From Nocardioides coralli (GTDB lineage Bacteria; Actinomycetota; Actinomycetes; Propionibacteriales; Nocardioidaceae), in NCBI RefSeq assembly GCF_019880385.1, contig NZ_CP082273.1, positions 2,418,001 to 2,482,000 of the forward strand: a stretch of DNA of 64,000 nucleotides, written 5' to 3'. The position numbers were made by a program, and so were the translations under genes. Of the stretch, positions 40,919-49,755 are shown piece after piece (positions within the stretch are counted from its first letter, which is position 1; the number at the start of each line of letters is the position of its first letter). The notes under the pieces were generated by a model, which saw only the letters and a list, made by a program, of their open reading frames with translations, did no database searches and was not told the origin of the DNA.

Positions 40919-42487
40919 TCAGCGGAGCTGCTCCAGACCGTTGACCGGGTTGCCGAGCGGTCGCCACACGGTGCCGCGCTCCTCGGCGAGCACGCCCAGT
41001 GTGAGCGCGCCGCCGACCACGAGCACCCACACGACGAGCCACGGGACGAACCGGCGACACAGCGGCTCGACCAGCCGCGAGACCGGCCCCCTGAGGCGGG
41101 AGCCGCCGGGCCCCACCCAGAGCGAGACGACGACCACCGCACCCGAGGCGAGGAGGGTGACCTGCTCGGTCGCCTGCGCCGCGTAGCAGATCAGGGCACA
41201 GGCAAGACCCAACCCGAGGCTCCACAGCAGGAGGAGCAGCGCCCCCGGGACGGCCTGCACGGCGTGCCAGGGCGAGGCCAGCAGCAGCTGGGGCCCGTCG
41301 TACCAGCGCGACCCGCGGATCGAGCGGCGTACGTCGACCGCGCTCCCCGCCAGCGAGGCGCCACGGAGCAGCCAGGTGAGGACGGCCAGGACGGCCAGGG
41401 CCGGCCACGGGTGGCTGGCGAGCCCGGTGACGGCAGCGAGACCGAGCCCGACCACCAGCAGGGTCCGCCGGGTGCGCTCGGCCAGGCCGACCCGCGGCGG
41501 GGCCTCGTCGTCGAGCCAACGGGTGTCCCGTGGGTCAGGCTCCCCGTCGTCGAAGAGGCTGATGGTCCGCTCGTCGGCCGCAGAGGCCAGGGCCAGCGGC
41601 AGCGTGTAGGGATCGCCTGTGTGGCCCATGTCGTCCCGGTCGTCCAGGTCGATGGAGGCGGCGGCCACCGGCAGCGGTCCCTCGACCAGCCAGTCGCGGA
41701 TCTCCCCCAGCGAGGGGCGGCGGCGCGGGTCGGGATCGAGCGCGGCGCGCACCAGGTCGTGGACGTCGTCCGGGAGGGCCGACAGGTCGTGCTCACCCCG
41801 GCGTACCCGGTCCATGATCGCCACGGCGGGACCCCTGCCGAACGGCGCCCGGCCGGTGCCGGCGTAGGCGACGGTCGCCGCCCACGAGTGGACGTCGGAG
41901 GCCGCAGTGGCGTCGTCGCCGTAGAGGATCTCCGGGGCGAGGTAGCCGGGGGTCCCGAGCAGCCAGCCGGTGTGGGTGAGTCGCGGGTCGTCGGCCACCC
42001 GGGCCAGCCCGAAGTCGATGAGGATGGGGGTCCGGCCCTCCATCAGCACGTTGGAGGGCTTGACGTCGCGGTGGAGGACGCCGACGTCGTGCACCGAGGC
42101 CAGCCCCTCGGCGAGGCACTGGGCGAACCACGCGAGCTCGTCGCCGTCGAGCGGCCCCTCCTGGGCGACGTGCTCGTGGAGCGAGAGGCCGGGTACGTAG
42201 CGCGTCGCGACGTAGGGGATCTCGCCCCACGGGTCGGCGTCGACGATCTCGGCCACCCACCGGCTGCGGATGCGGGACAGCGAGCTGACCTCGCGCGCCA
42301 GCCGGGACCGGGCCTCGTCGTCGCCCACGATGTGGGGCCGGAGCACCTTGAGCGCGACCCGGTGGCCGTCGGGACGCCGCGCGAGGTGGACCACACCCAT
42401 GCCGCCCTCGCCGAGCCGCGCGAGCACGGTGTAGTCGCCCACCCGCAGGTCGGGCGGCGCCGGCTCGGGGCGCGGGGAGAAGGCCAC
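40919..42487 (-). CDS. Membrane-anchored serine/threonine protein kinase
   Basis: A 522-residue Hanks-type kinase. The kinase domain (about 18-275) has the glycine loop LGEGGMG, Lys47, HRDVKPSN (139-146) and DFG (158-160), so it should be active. A linker is followed by about six hydrophobic helices (VVGLGLAAVTGLA, LAVLAVLTWLLRG, and others) instead of the usual single helix and PASTA or other sensor domain. The start is GTG with TAGCCT 6 nt upstream (42499-42494). It is divergent from the FkbM methyltransferase gene. The sensing role is unknown. Confidence 0.9.
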   Translation of the reverse strand: MAFSPRPEPAPPDLRVGDYTVLARLGEGGMGVVHLARRPDGHRVALKVLRPHIVGDDEARSRLAREVSSLSRIRSRWVAEIVDADPWGEIPYVATRYVPGLSLHEHVAQEGPLDGDELAWFAQCLAEGLASVHDVGVLHRDVKPSNVLMEGRTPILIDFGLARVADDPRLTHTGWLLGTPGYLAPEILYGDDATAASDVHSWAATVAYAGTGRAPFGRGPAVAIMDRVRRGEHDLSALPDDVHDLVRAALDPDPRRRPSLGEIRDWLVEGPLPVAAASIDLDDRDDMGHTGDPYTLPLALASAADERTISLFDDGEPDPRDTRWLDDEAPPRVGLAERTRRTLLVVGLGLAAVTGLASHPWPALAVLAVLTWLLRGASLAGSAVDVRRSIRGSRWYDGPQLLLASPWHAVQAVPGALLLLLWSLGLGLACALICYAAQATEQVTLLASGAVVVVSLWVGPGGSRLRGPVSRLVEPLCRRFVPWLVVWVLVVGGALTLGVLAEERGTVWRPLGNPVNGLEQLR

Positions 42488-42493
42488 GGATCG

Positions 42494-42547
42494 AGGCTAG
42501 CGCCCCCGCGACCGGCCGCCGGCGCCCCCGCGCCCACCGGCTACCCT
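42494..42547. promoter_or_regulatory. Divergent leaderless promoter region, kinase and FkbM genes
   Basis: TAGCCT on the minus strand (42499-42494) is 6 nt from the kinase GTG, and TACCCT on the plus strand (42542-42547) is 8 nt from the FkbM GTG. No Shine-Dalgarno is visible for either gene. Confidence 0.5.
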
Positions 42548-42555
42548 GCGAACCC

Positions 42556-43380
42556 GTGGACGACATCGACAAGGCCCAGTACCTCGCGTGGTCCCGCACG
42601 TGGGAGGCCTCGGCGCGGCAGTCCCCGCTGCGGCTGCGGCAGGTCGAGCACCGGCTGATCGAGGTCTGGCGCACGCTGTGCCGCCGGATCGATCCCACGA
42701 TGACCCTGGAGATCGGCGCCCACGAGGCGACCTTCAGCCGGTGGGCGGCCGAGACCTTCCCCTCGGCCAGGGTGATGGCCTTCGAGGCCAACCCCCACGT
42801 GCACGCCAAGTACGCCGAGGAGCTCGCCAGCACCCGCGTCGACTACCGCAACCTCGCGGTCGGCCCGGTGACCGGCGAGGTGACGCTCAACCTGCCGACC
42901 GACATCGGCGGCAAGGAGCGCGACCTGACCAGCCGGATGGCCTCGCTCGGGGTCCACACCGAGTCCGGGGACAACGTGCAGGTCACCGTGCCGTCGGTGC
43001 GGCTGGAGGACCACGTCACGCCGGGCCGCAGCGACGCGCTCGTCGCGTGGATCGACGTCGAGGGCGCCAACGAGGTGGTGCTCACCGGCGCCGGGTCGGT
43101 GCTCGACCGCGTCAAGGCGGTGTTCATCGAGGTCGAGAAGCGCACCACCTGGGAGGGACAGTGGCTCGACACCGACGTCAACCGCTTCCTGCGGGGCGAG
43201 GGCTTCGTGCCGATCGCGCGCGACGTCATCCGCTACCGGCCCCACCAGTACAACGTGCTCTTCGTCCGTGCCGCCCTCGCGCAGCGGCCGCGGACCGCCC
43301 GGCTCGCGGCCCAGGTGCTCCACCCGGGCCCCGACGAGCGGCCGTCGCGCCTCCGCCGGGTCAGGGAAGCGCTGCGCTGA
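42556..43380 (+). CDS. FkbM-family methyltransferase
   Basis: A 274-residue SAM-dependent methyltransferase. Motif I appears as TLEIGAHEATFSRW, followed by VMAFEANPHVHAKYAEEL and a late WIDVEGANEVVLTGA, the FkbM signature. FkbM enzymes O-methylate sugars or polyketides; no glycan or polyketide cluster surrounds it, so the acceptor is unknown. It overlaps the convergent membrane-protein gene by 20 bp. Confidence 0.88.
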   Translation: MDDIDKAQYLAWSRTWEASARQSPLRLRQVEHRLIEVWRTLCRRIDPTMTLEIGAHEATFSRWAAETFPSARVMAFEANPHVHAKYAEELASTRVDYRNLAVGPVTGEVTLNLPTDIGGKERDLTSRMASLGVHTESGDNVQVTVPSVRLEDHVTPGRSDALVAWIDVEGANEVVLTGAGSVLDRVKAVFIEVEKRTTWEGQWLDTDVNRFLRGEGFVPIARDVIRYRPHQYNVLFVRAALAQRPRTARLAAQVLHPGPDERPSRLRRVREALR

Positions 43381-44077
43381 CCTCGGCCCCGGCCTGGGTC
43401 CGCTGAGCCGGCGTACGCCGCCAGAGGACGACGCCGGCCCACAGCATCCAGATCCAGAAGAGGATCGGGGAGACGAAGAGGATGTCGAAGAGTCCCTGCA
43501 GCGCGGGCGCCACGCTCAGCTGTGCGCCGATCATCGCCACTCCCGACACCGCGCCGAGCATGTTGAGCCACGGGGAGAACAGCCCGGAGCGCCACATCAC
43601 GTAGACGCTCGAGGCGACGGCGACGCCGAGGCCCCCGCCGAGCATGAGGTTGAGTCCCACCGCCGCCTGGTCGATCGCCAGCGTCAGCCCCTCCTCCCCC
43701 AGCTCGGCGGTCGTGGAGGCTCCCGCGGCCAGTCCGTAGGAGCCGATCTCGAGGGTCACGCTCACCGCGGCCGCCACGACCGCGAAGTCGAGCAGGGGGT
43801 GGCTCCGGCCGGAGTCGACCAGCGCGCTGCGGAGGCCGACGAAGAGCAGGATCCGACCCAGCAGCACGACGGCGAACCAGCCGGCCATCGCCCACATCGC
43901 ATCGGGGTGATCGGCGTACGTCGAGAGGACGTCGGCCGCGGCCGAACCCCGCAGCACGAACTCGGAGACGCCCACGACCCCGACGCCGATGATGGCGACC
44001 CACTCGAGCAGGTAGAGGATGCCGCCGACCAGCACCCAGCGGTTGCCGACCAGTCGGTCCCGGCTCTCGACGTCCAT
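43361..44077 (-). CDS. Multi-pass membrane protein, DUF4386-like
   Basis: A 238-residue protein with six to seven hydrophobic segments (VLVGGILYLLEWVAIIGVG, MWAMAGWFAVVLLGRILLF, LGGGLGVAVASSVYVMW, ILFWIWMLWAGVVLW). Its pattern resembles DUF4386 membrane proteins of unknown function. The ATG at 44077 follows GGGAGGGGGAG. It has no clear operon partner. Confidence 0.7.
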   Translation of the reverse strand: MDVESRDRLVGNRWVLVGGILYLLEWVAIIGVGVVGVSEFVLRGSAAADVLSTYADHPDAMWAMAGWFAVVLLGRILLFVGLRSALVDSGRSHPLLDFAVVAAAVSVTLEIGSYGLAAGASTTAELGEEGLTLAIDQAAVGLNLMLGGGLGVAVASSVYVMWRSGLFSPWLNMLGAVSGVAMIGAQLSVAPALQGLFDILFVSPILFWIWMLWAGVVLWRRTPAQRTQAGAEVSAALP

Positions 44078-44136
44078 GGGCTCCCCCTCCCACACGCGTG
44101 CAGTGAGGGGACGTTACTCCCGTGTCGGCACGGGTG

Positions 44137-45210
44137 TCAGCAGATGCGGTGCATCCAGCCGAAGGTGTCCTCGGCGCGGCCGTACTGGATGTCGACCAGC
44201 GACTGGCGGACCCGCATCGTCAGGTCGGTGCTCGCGGGCGCGGGCGCCTCGCCGCCCTGCCACTTCAGGGAGCCGACCGGGGTGACGACGGCGGCGGTGC
44301 CGCAGGCGAAGATCTCGACGATGTCCCCGGACTCGACGCCCTGCCGCCACTCGTCGATCGAGAACTTCCGCTCCTCGACCTGGTGACCGAGCTTGCCGGC
44401 GAGCTCGATGATGCTGGCGCGGGTGATCCCCTCGAGGATCGTGCCGGTCTCCGGGGTGACGATCCGGCCGTCGGCGTGGACGAAGTAGAGGTTCATGCCG
44501 CCGAGCTCCTCGACGTAATTCCCCTCCTGGCCGTCGAGGAAGACGACCTGGTCGCAGCCCTGGCCGATCGCCTCCTGCTGCGGCAGCAGCGAGCTGGCGT
44601 AGTTGCCGCCGGTCTTGGCGGCGCCCATGCCGCCACGGCCGGCTCGCGTGTAGTCCTCCGACAGCCAGAGCGTGACCGGCTTGACGCCGCCCTTGAAGTA
44701 GGCGCCGGCCGGGCTGCAGATCACCATGAACGTCACGTGCTGGGCCGGCCGCACCCCGAGGAAGGTCTCGGAGGCGAACATGAAGGGCCTGATGTAGAGG
44801 GACTTCTCCCCCTCGCTGTCGGGGACCCAGCGCTGGTCCTCGCTGACGAGCGCGTCGACCGCGGCCACGAAGTCCTCCGCGGGCAGCTGCGGGAGCGCGA
44901 GCCGCTGCGACGAGCGCACCATGCGTCGGGCGTTGTCCTCCGGCCGAAAGCTCCACACCGAGCCGTCGTCGTGGCGGTAGGCCTTCATGCCCTCGAAGAT
45001 CTCCTGGGCGTAGTGCAGCACCGCTGTCGCCGGGTCGAGGGTCAGCGGCCCGTACGGCGTGATCCGGGCGGCGTGCCAGCCCGCGTCGGGGGTCCACTCG
45101 ACCGTGAACATGTGGTCGGTGAAGTGGGTGCCGAAGCCGGGGTTGGCGAGGATCTCGGTGAGGCGGTCGTCGGCGACCGGCTGCTCGGTGCGGGTGGTGC
45201 TGATCTGCAT
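44137..45210 (-). CDS. ilvE: Branched-chain amino acid aminotransferase
   Basis: Final transamination to leucine, isoleucine and valine (and the first step of their breakdown), a PLP fold type IV enzyme. The 357-residue protein has AQEIFEGMKAYR, YIRPFMFASE and the PLP lysine in MGAAKTGGNYASSLL. ELGGMNLYFV and GTAAVVTPVG are also present. The ATG at 45210 is favoured over GTG 45219 because TACGGT stands exactly 7 nt upstream (45223-45218), suggesting a leaderless transcript. Confidence 0.95.
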   Translation of the reverse strand: MQISTTRTEQPVADDRLTEILANPGFGTHFTDHMFTVEWTPDAGWHAARITPYGPLTLDPATAVLHYAQEIFEGMKAYRHDDGSVWSFRPEDNARRMVRSSQRLALPQLPAEDFVAAVDALVSEDQRWVPDSEGEKSLYIRPFMFASETFLGVRPAQHVTFMVICSPAGAYFKGGVKPVTLWLSEDYTRAGRGGMGAAKTGGNYASSLLPQQEAIGQGCDQVVFLDGQEGNYVEELGGMNLYFVHADGRIVTPETGTILEGITRASIIELAGKLGHQVEERKFSIDEWRQGVESGDIVEIFACGTAAVVTPVGSLKWQGGEAPAPASTDLTMRVRQSLVDIQYGRAEDTFGWMHRIC

Positions 45211-45234
45211 GCCGCTCACCGTAGCCGACCCCTC

Positions 45235-45876
45235 TCAGGTGCCCGCCACCCCAGCGCGGTGGGCCAGCACCACCGCCTGCACCCGGTCGCGCACCCCGAG
45301 CTTCTGGAGGATCCGCGCGACGTGCGTCTTCACCGTGGTCTCGGCGAGGAAGAGCTCACGGGCGATCTCGGCGTTGGAGCGGCCGTGGGCCATGGAGCGC
45401 AGGACGTCGAGCTCGCGCTCGGTGAGCTCCTCGAGACCGGGCGGCGTGACGAGTGGCTGCAGGTAGGAGTCCACCAGGCGGGCCACGACGCTGGGCCCGA
45501 GCGTCGTGTCGCCGGCCGCGCAGCTGCGCACGGCGGCGATCAGGGCGTGAGGCTCGGTCGTCTTGAGCAGGAAGCCGGCGGCGCCCGCACGCAGCGCCTC
45601 GAGCACGTAGTCGTCGAGGTCGAACATGGTCAGCACCAGGCAGCGGACGGTCGGGGCCTCGGTGCGGAGCCGGGCGATGGCGGTGATCCCGTCACCGCCC
45701 GGCATCTCCACGTCCATGAGCACGATGTCGGGCTCGAGCTCGTGCACCAGCCGGACGGCGTGCGGACCGTCCGCGGCCTGCCCCACCACCTCGAGGTCGT
45801 CGTCGCTGTCGAGCACGGTCACCAGCCCGGCCCGGAGCAGCTCGTTGTCGTCGGCGACGACCACCCGGATGGTCAC
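45235..45876 (-). CDS. NarL/LuxR-type response regulator
   Basis: A 213-residue two-component regulator. The receiver domain (1-120) has the acidic pair DD in VVVADDNELLRAGL, the phosphoacceptor Asp in IVLMDVEMPGGDG, and Thr/Lys in LVLTMFD and FLLKTT. The C-terminal LuxR helix-turn-helix reads LTERELDVLRSMAHGRSNAEIARELFLAETTVKTHVARIL. The GTG start overlaps the sensor kinase stop by 4 bp, so the pair is cognate. Targets are not evident; the divergent membrane protein at 47612 is a candidate. Confidence 0.92.
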   Translation of the reverse strand: MTIRVVVADDNELLRAGLVTVLDSDDDLEVVGQAADGPHAVRLVHELEPDIVLMDVEMPGGDGITAIARLRTEAPTVRCLVLTMFDLDDYVLEALRAGAAGFLLKTTEPHALIAAVRSCAAGDTTLGPSVVARLVDSYLQPLVTPPGLEELTERELDVLRSMAHGRSNAEIARELFLAETTVKTHVARILQKLGVRDRVQAVVLAHRAGVAGT

Positions 45877-47477
45877 GACGTCACCGCTGCGCGGTCCACC
45901 GGGACTGACGCCTCGACGACGAAGCCGCCCGACTCCGCCGGTCCGGTCCGAAGGGTGCCACCTGCGAGGGACACCCGCTCCGCGAGCCCCACCAGGCCGT
46001 AGCCGCGACCGACGCCCCGACCGGGCCGGGTCGCGTCGTCGGCGACCCGGACCAGCACCCGATCGGCGCCGGCGGTCACCTGGACCCGTACCGCCGCCCC
46101 GGGCGCGTGCCTCACCACGTTGGTGAGGGACTCCTGCACGATCCGGTGCACCACGGGGGCGAGCTCGGGCGGGACGTCGCCGACCTCGTCCAGCTCGACC
46201 GTGGTGCCGGCCGCGCGGATCCGGCGCACCAGCGGACCGAGGTCGCCCGACGCGGCCGAGGTCGAGGTACCCAGCCGATCTAGCTCGGCGAGGGTCGCGG
46301 CGGCCGTGGTCGCGATCACGTCGACCGAGCGACGTACGGCGTCGGGGTCCCGTGGCCAGGACACCTGGGCCGCCCCGGCCTGCAGGGCGATGAGCCCGAT
46401 CGCGTGGGAGGTGACGTCGTGGAGATCCCGGGCGAAGTCCATCCGCTCCGCTGTGACAGCAACCCGCGCCGCCTCCGACAGCTCGGCCTCGCGCGAGGTG
46501 GCGCGGCGGGTCGATGAGAGCTCGACGTGGCGGGCGAGGCGCACGAGGAGCCCGCCGACCGTGGCGACCACCATCAGCTGGACCAGCACCAGGAGGTTCT
46601 CGGGGTCGTCCACGACCCTGGTCCACGCGACGGCAGCGGCGAGCGCAAGCGCGCCGGGGACCTGCCACCACCACCGTTCGCGCCGCGAGGCGACAGCCCA
46701 GAGCAGACCACCCACGGTGGCCACGAACCAGAAGCCGCCGAGGACGGGGGCGCCGACCAGCGTCCCCAGCACGAACACCCCGGCGCACACGGCACTGGCA
46801 CCTCCGGGTGACACCGTGCGGCCGACGAGGCACGCCGCTGCCGCCGCCGACATCACGGCTGTCCACGGGAGCTGGTCGCGGAGGCCCTCGGCCCAGGAGT
46901 ACCCCGTGACCTCCAGCGCCGCCAGCACGGCGACACCGGCGGCGAGCCAGACGTCCCGGCGCGGCACCACCGAGGCCGCCGCCACGTCCGCGTCGACCTC
47001 CGACTCCTCCTCCTCGGTCCGCAACAGGCCCAGCTGGCGGCGCAGCTCGGTGGTGGCGAGCTGCGTGCGCCGATGGATCCGTGCGAGTCCCGGACGAGGG
47101 TCGGCGAGGTCGAGTGTCGTCGCGTCGTGCTTGATGGCGACGACGGCCGCGCGCAGCGTGGCGCCGATCTCGTCGACCAGCCGGCGCCGTTCCTCCTCGA
47201 TGGCGGCACGCGCGACGACGGTGGGCTCCAGGGCTGCCAGCTCCCCGGCCCGCCGGTGCTCCCGCCAGGCACGACGTGCCGCCCGGTACGCCGCCCACAG
47301 GAGGTAGCCGCCGAGGGTGAACATGACGGTGCCGTAGAGCCACTCGGGGGCGCCGGCTGCCGGGTCGAGCGCGACCAGGACGGCGGTGAACGTCCCCGTC
47401 ACCGCCACCCAGAGCAGGTCTCCGATCCCGGGCCGGCGCACGTGCTCAGGGTAGGACCGCGGGTCAGTCAGCGGCAT
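45873..47477 (-). CDS. NarL-type sensor histidine kinase with a degenerate second DHp-like segment
   Basis: A 534-residue membrane kinase. Two hydrophobic helices near the N-terminus and about six more between 175 and 310 flank a cytoplasmic coil at 89-155 (RAAIEEERRRLVDEIGATL, then TTELRRQLGLLR) that resembles a HisKA_3 dimerisation hairpin without the histidine. The working HisKA_3 site is ARDLHDVTSHAIGLI with His353. The ATPase domain follows (VQESLTNVVRHAPGA, GRGYGLVGLAERV). The ATG 47477 start is the first good one after an upstream GTG frame. Confidence 0.87.
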   Translation of the reverse strand: MPLTDPRSYPEHVRRPGIGDLLWVAVTGTFTAVLVALDPAAGAPEWLYGTVMFTLGGYLLWAAYRAARRAWREHRRAGELAALEPTVVARAAIEEERRRLVDEIGATLRAAVVAIKHDATTLDLADPRPGLARIHRRTQLATTELRRQLGLLRTEEEESEVDADVAAASVVPRRDVWLAAGVAVLAALEVTGYSWAEGLRDQLPWTAVMSAAAAACLVGRTVSPGGASAVCAGVFVLGTLVGAPVLGGFWFVATVGGLLWAVASRRERWWWQVPGALALAAAVAWTRVVDDPENLLVLVQLMVVATVGGLLVRLARHVELSSTRRATSREAELSEAARVAVTAERMDFARDLHDVTSHAIGLIALQAGAAQVSWPRDPDAVRRSVDVIATTAAATLAELDRLGTSTSAASGDLGPLVRRIRAAGTTVELDEVGDVPPELAPVVHRIVQESLTNVVRHAPGAAVRVQVTAGADRVLVRVADDATRPGRGVGRGYGLVGLAERVSLAGGTLRTGPAESGGFVVEASVPVDRAAVTS

Positions 47478-47611
47478 CGTCCTCGAGGAGGACCCGGGTC
47501 GTCCGTGCGTCGTCGGAGCGGGTGCGCCCCGGCCGACGCGCACCGCCCCTCTGTCTTCCTACCGTCGGAGCACCCGGCCCCACCCTGGGACCCGCACGAG
47601 GAGCGACCGCC

Positions 47612-48244
47612 ATGTCCCTGTCACGTCACCACACCGTCGCCCTGGCCGCGGCCGGCTGCATGTCGGCCGTGGCGATCACCGACGCCGTGACCCACGGCCT
47701 GACGGGCCACTACTCGGTGTTCTCCGACGAGTCGGAGAACTGGCCGGCCCTCGTCCTCTCCGCCGTCGTGCACGGCCTCGCCTACGTGGCGCTCGCCTGG
47801 GTGCTGCTGCGCGAGGGCGATCGGTTCGCCGCCACGAACCGGGTCGCGCGCGCCACCCGGTGGGTGGTGATCGCCTGCCTGGGCGTGCTCGCGGCCGGGT
47901 TCCTGCTGATCCAGCCCTTCCTGGACCCCCGCGGCGGGTACGACGGAGCCCTCTACGAGACGTTCGGCGTCCTGGTCGGGCCGGCGTTCCTCGGCATGCT
48001 CCTCGGCTCGATGGGGCTCGGGCTCGCGCTGCTCCGCAGCCCCGCCCTGGGGATCGGCCCCCGAATGCTCGCCCTGATGCTGCCCGTCCTCGGGGTGACG
48101 GTCCTGCTGGGGTGGCTGGCTCCCGCCTGGGCCCACCCCGCCTACCTCGAGACGACGTTCAGCTTCGGCCTCGCCCTGCTCGGGGTGCGCGCCACTCAGC
48201 CGGCGACGCGCGCCGCGATCGCGTCACCCACGGCCGCGGTCTGA
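47612..48244 (+). CDS. Multi-pass membrane protein of unknown function
   Basis: A 210-residue protein with about six hydrophobic segments ([101 protein letters not shown]). No family recognised. GAGGAG stands 8 nt before the ATG. It is divergent from the two-component system, which may regulate it, and its 3' end overlaps that of leuB by 49 bp. Confidence 0.75.
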   Translation: MSLSRHHTVALAAAGCMSAVAITDAVTHGLTGHYSVFSDESENWPALVLSAVVHGLAYVALAWVLLREGDRFAATNRVARATRWVVIACLGVLAAGFLLIQPFLDPRGGYDGALYETFGVLVGPAFLGMLLGSMGLGLALLRSPALGIGPRMLALMLPVLGVTVLLGWLAPAWAHPAYLETTFSFGLALLGVRATQPATRAAIASPTAAV

Positions 48245-49257
48245 CGCGGCTGCCCCGGGTCGCGCCCGCCGAGGTCGGCCTCGACCGCCTGCGCGACCCG
48301 GGTCGCCGCCTCGGCGTACCCGAGGTGGTCGAGCAGCAGCCCGGCCGACAGGATCGCGGCCGTCGGGTCGGCCTTCTGCTGTCCGGCGATGTCGGGGGCG
48401 GACCCGTGCACCGGCTCGAACATCGACGGCGCCGTGCGGTCGGGGTTGACGTTGCCGGAGGCCGCCAGCCCGATGCCGCCGGTCACGGCGGCGGCGAGGT
48501 CGGTGAGGATGTCACCGAAGAGGTTGTCGGTGACGACCACGTCGAACCTCGCGGGGTCGGTGGCCAGGAAGATCGTGGCCGCGTCGACGTGCAGGTAGTC
48601 CACCTCGACCTCGGGGAACTCCTCGGCCACCTCGGCGACCAGCCGTGACCACACCGCGCCGGCGTGCACCAGCACGTTGGTCTTGTGCACGAGCGTGAGC
48701 CGCTGGCGGGGCCGGGCGGCGGCCCGGGCGAACGCGTCGCGGACGACGCGCTCGACCCCGAACGCCGTGTTGAGCGACACCTCCGTGGCGACCTCGTGCG
48801 GGGTGCCCGCCCGAACCGTCCCGCCGTTGCCGGTGTAGGGGCCCTCGGTCCCCTCCCGGACGACCACGAAGTCGACGTCGCCCTTCGCCAGCACGCTCTC
48901 CGCGAGCGGCGTGGGTACGCCGGGGAAGATGCGGGACGGCCGCAGGTTGACGTAGTGGTCGAGCTCGAACCGGAGCCGCAGCAGCAGCCCCCGCTCGAGG
49001 AGGCCCGGCGGCAGGCTCGGGTCACCCGGCCGGCCGCCGACGGCTCCCAGCAGGATCGCGTCGTGGTCGCGGATCTCGGCCAGCACCGAGTCGGGCAGCA
49101 CCTCGCCGGTGGCGAGGTAACGCTCCGCCCCGAGGTCGTAGCGGGTCTGCTCGAACTTGGCGTCGGGCACCGCCTCGAGGACCTTGAGGGCCTCGGCGGT
49201 CACCTCGGGACCGATGCCGTCGCCGCCGATCACGGCGATCCGGTGGGAAGTCGTCAT
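48196..49257 (-). CDS. leuB: 3-isopropylmalate dehydrogenase
   Basis: NAD-dependent oxidative decarboxylation of 3-isopropylmalate in leucine synthesis. The 353-residue protein shows [47 protein letters not shown], and the metal/NAD site [21 protein letters not shown]. The ATG 49257 start is chosen from the family N-terminus; the frame upstream is unrelated. TAGCCT lies 8 nt before it and includes the TAG stop of the 41-residue ORF, so leuB may have its own leaderless start besides cotranscription. Confidence 0.95.
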   Translation of the reverse strand: MTTSHRIAVIGGDGIGPEVTAEALKVLEAVPDAKFEQTRYDLGAERYLATGEVLPDSVLAEIRDHDAILLGAVGGRPGDPSLPPGLLERGLLLRLRFELDHYVNLRPSRIFPGVPTPLAESVLAKGDVDFVVVREGTEGPYTGNGGTVRAGTPHEVATEVSLNTAFGVERVVRDAFARAAARPRQRLTLVHKTNVLVHAGAVWSRLVAEVAEEFPEVEVDYLHVDAATIFLATDPARFDVVVTDNLFGDILTDLAAAVTGGIGLAASGNVNPDRTAPSMFEPVHGSAPDIAGQQKADPTAAILSAGLLLDHLGYAEAATRVAQAVEADLGGRDPGQPRQTAAVGDAIAARVAG

Positions 49258-49268
49258 GCCGCCCGAGG

Positions 49269-49394
49269 CTAGTTGTCGTCGGGCCGCTGACCACCGTTGT
49301 CCCGCAGGTCGAGCGAGGCCTGGACCGCCTCGTAGCTCTGCGGGTTCTCGGGGTTGTGGGCGGCGGGACCCCAGTCGGGGTACATGTCGTACAT
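49269..49394 (-). CDS. Conserved-looking 41-residue protein upstream of leuB
   Basis: A short ORF encoding a tyrosine- and proline-rich acidic peptide that begins [18 protein letters not shown] and ends [20 protein letters not shown] stands before the ATG, a good ribosome site. The stop TAG is 11 bp before the leuB start and merges with a TAGCCT hexamer. No cysteine, signal or membrane segment. I do not recognise a function; the ribosome site and non-random composition argue that it is real. Confidence 0.65.
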   Translation of the reverse strand: MYDMYPDWGPAAHNPENPQSYEAVQASLDLRDNGGQRPDDN

Positions 49395-49590
49395 GGTGCT
49401 GTCTCTCCTGGTGTGAGGGGTGGATGTGCCTGACGCCCCCACGGCGGGTGGTCCGGACCGGCGCCACGGGTCACGTGGCGTCAGTGGGATCTGCTCCAGG
49501 AGAGACGCGGGTCGCGCGGTGTTGCTGGCGTTCCCGCCGCGGAGGGGTCGAGGCCTGTTCTTGAGGACTGAGGGGCCGCAACGCCGAACT
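49395..49590. other. Untranslated stretch upstream of the small ORF and leuB
   Basis: No gene is supported here. It contains a 7-bp hairpin cgccacg/cgtggcg (49462-49468, 49474-49480) without a T-tract, and lies downstream of the leader-like ORF at 49613-49657. It is probably the mRNA leader of the small ORF and leuB. Confidence 0.5.
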
Positions 49591-49657
49591 CCGCGGCGAG
49601 GTGGCCCGCTCCTCAGGCCTCGCCGCGGCGCTCGATAAGTACGAACACGCTCCGCAT
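49591..49657 (-). promoter_or_regulatory. Candidate leuB leader ORF and hairpin
   Basis: On the minus strand an ATG at 49657 opens a 14-codon ORF, MRSVFVLIERRGEA, stopping at 49613. It includes Val-Phe-Val-Leu-Ile read by GTG TTC GTA CTT ATC; GTA and CTT are rare in this GC-rich genome. A perfect 11-bp hairpin, CCGCGGCGAGG with CCTCGCCGCGG (49628-49618 and 49601-49591), begins within its last codons. TACGGT lies 9 nt before the ATG. The arrangement recalls attenuation, but no T-rich terminator is seen. Confidence 0.5.
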
Positions 49658-49755
49658 GGTGCGATCACCGTACGCCGGCACGCACGACCGCGCAGCCGGG
49701 TTCTGACATCCGTTCGGTATGCGAGACGGATGTACCGGAATGAAAGACTCCCCGC

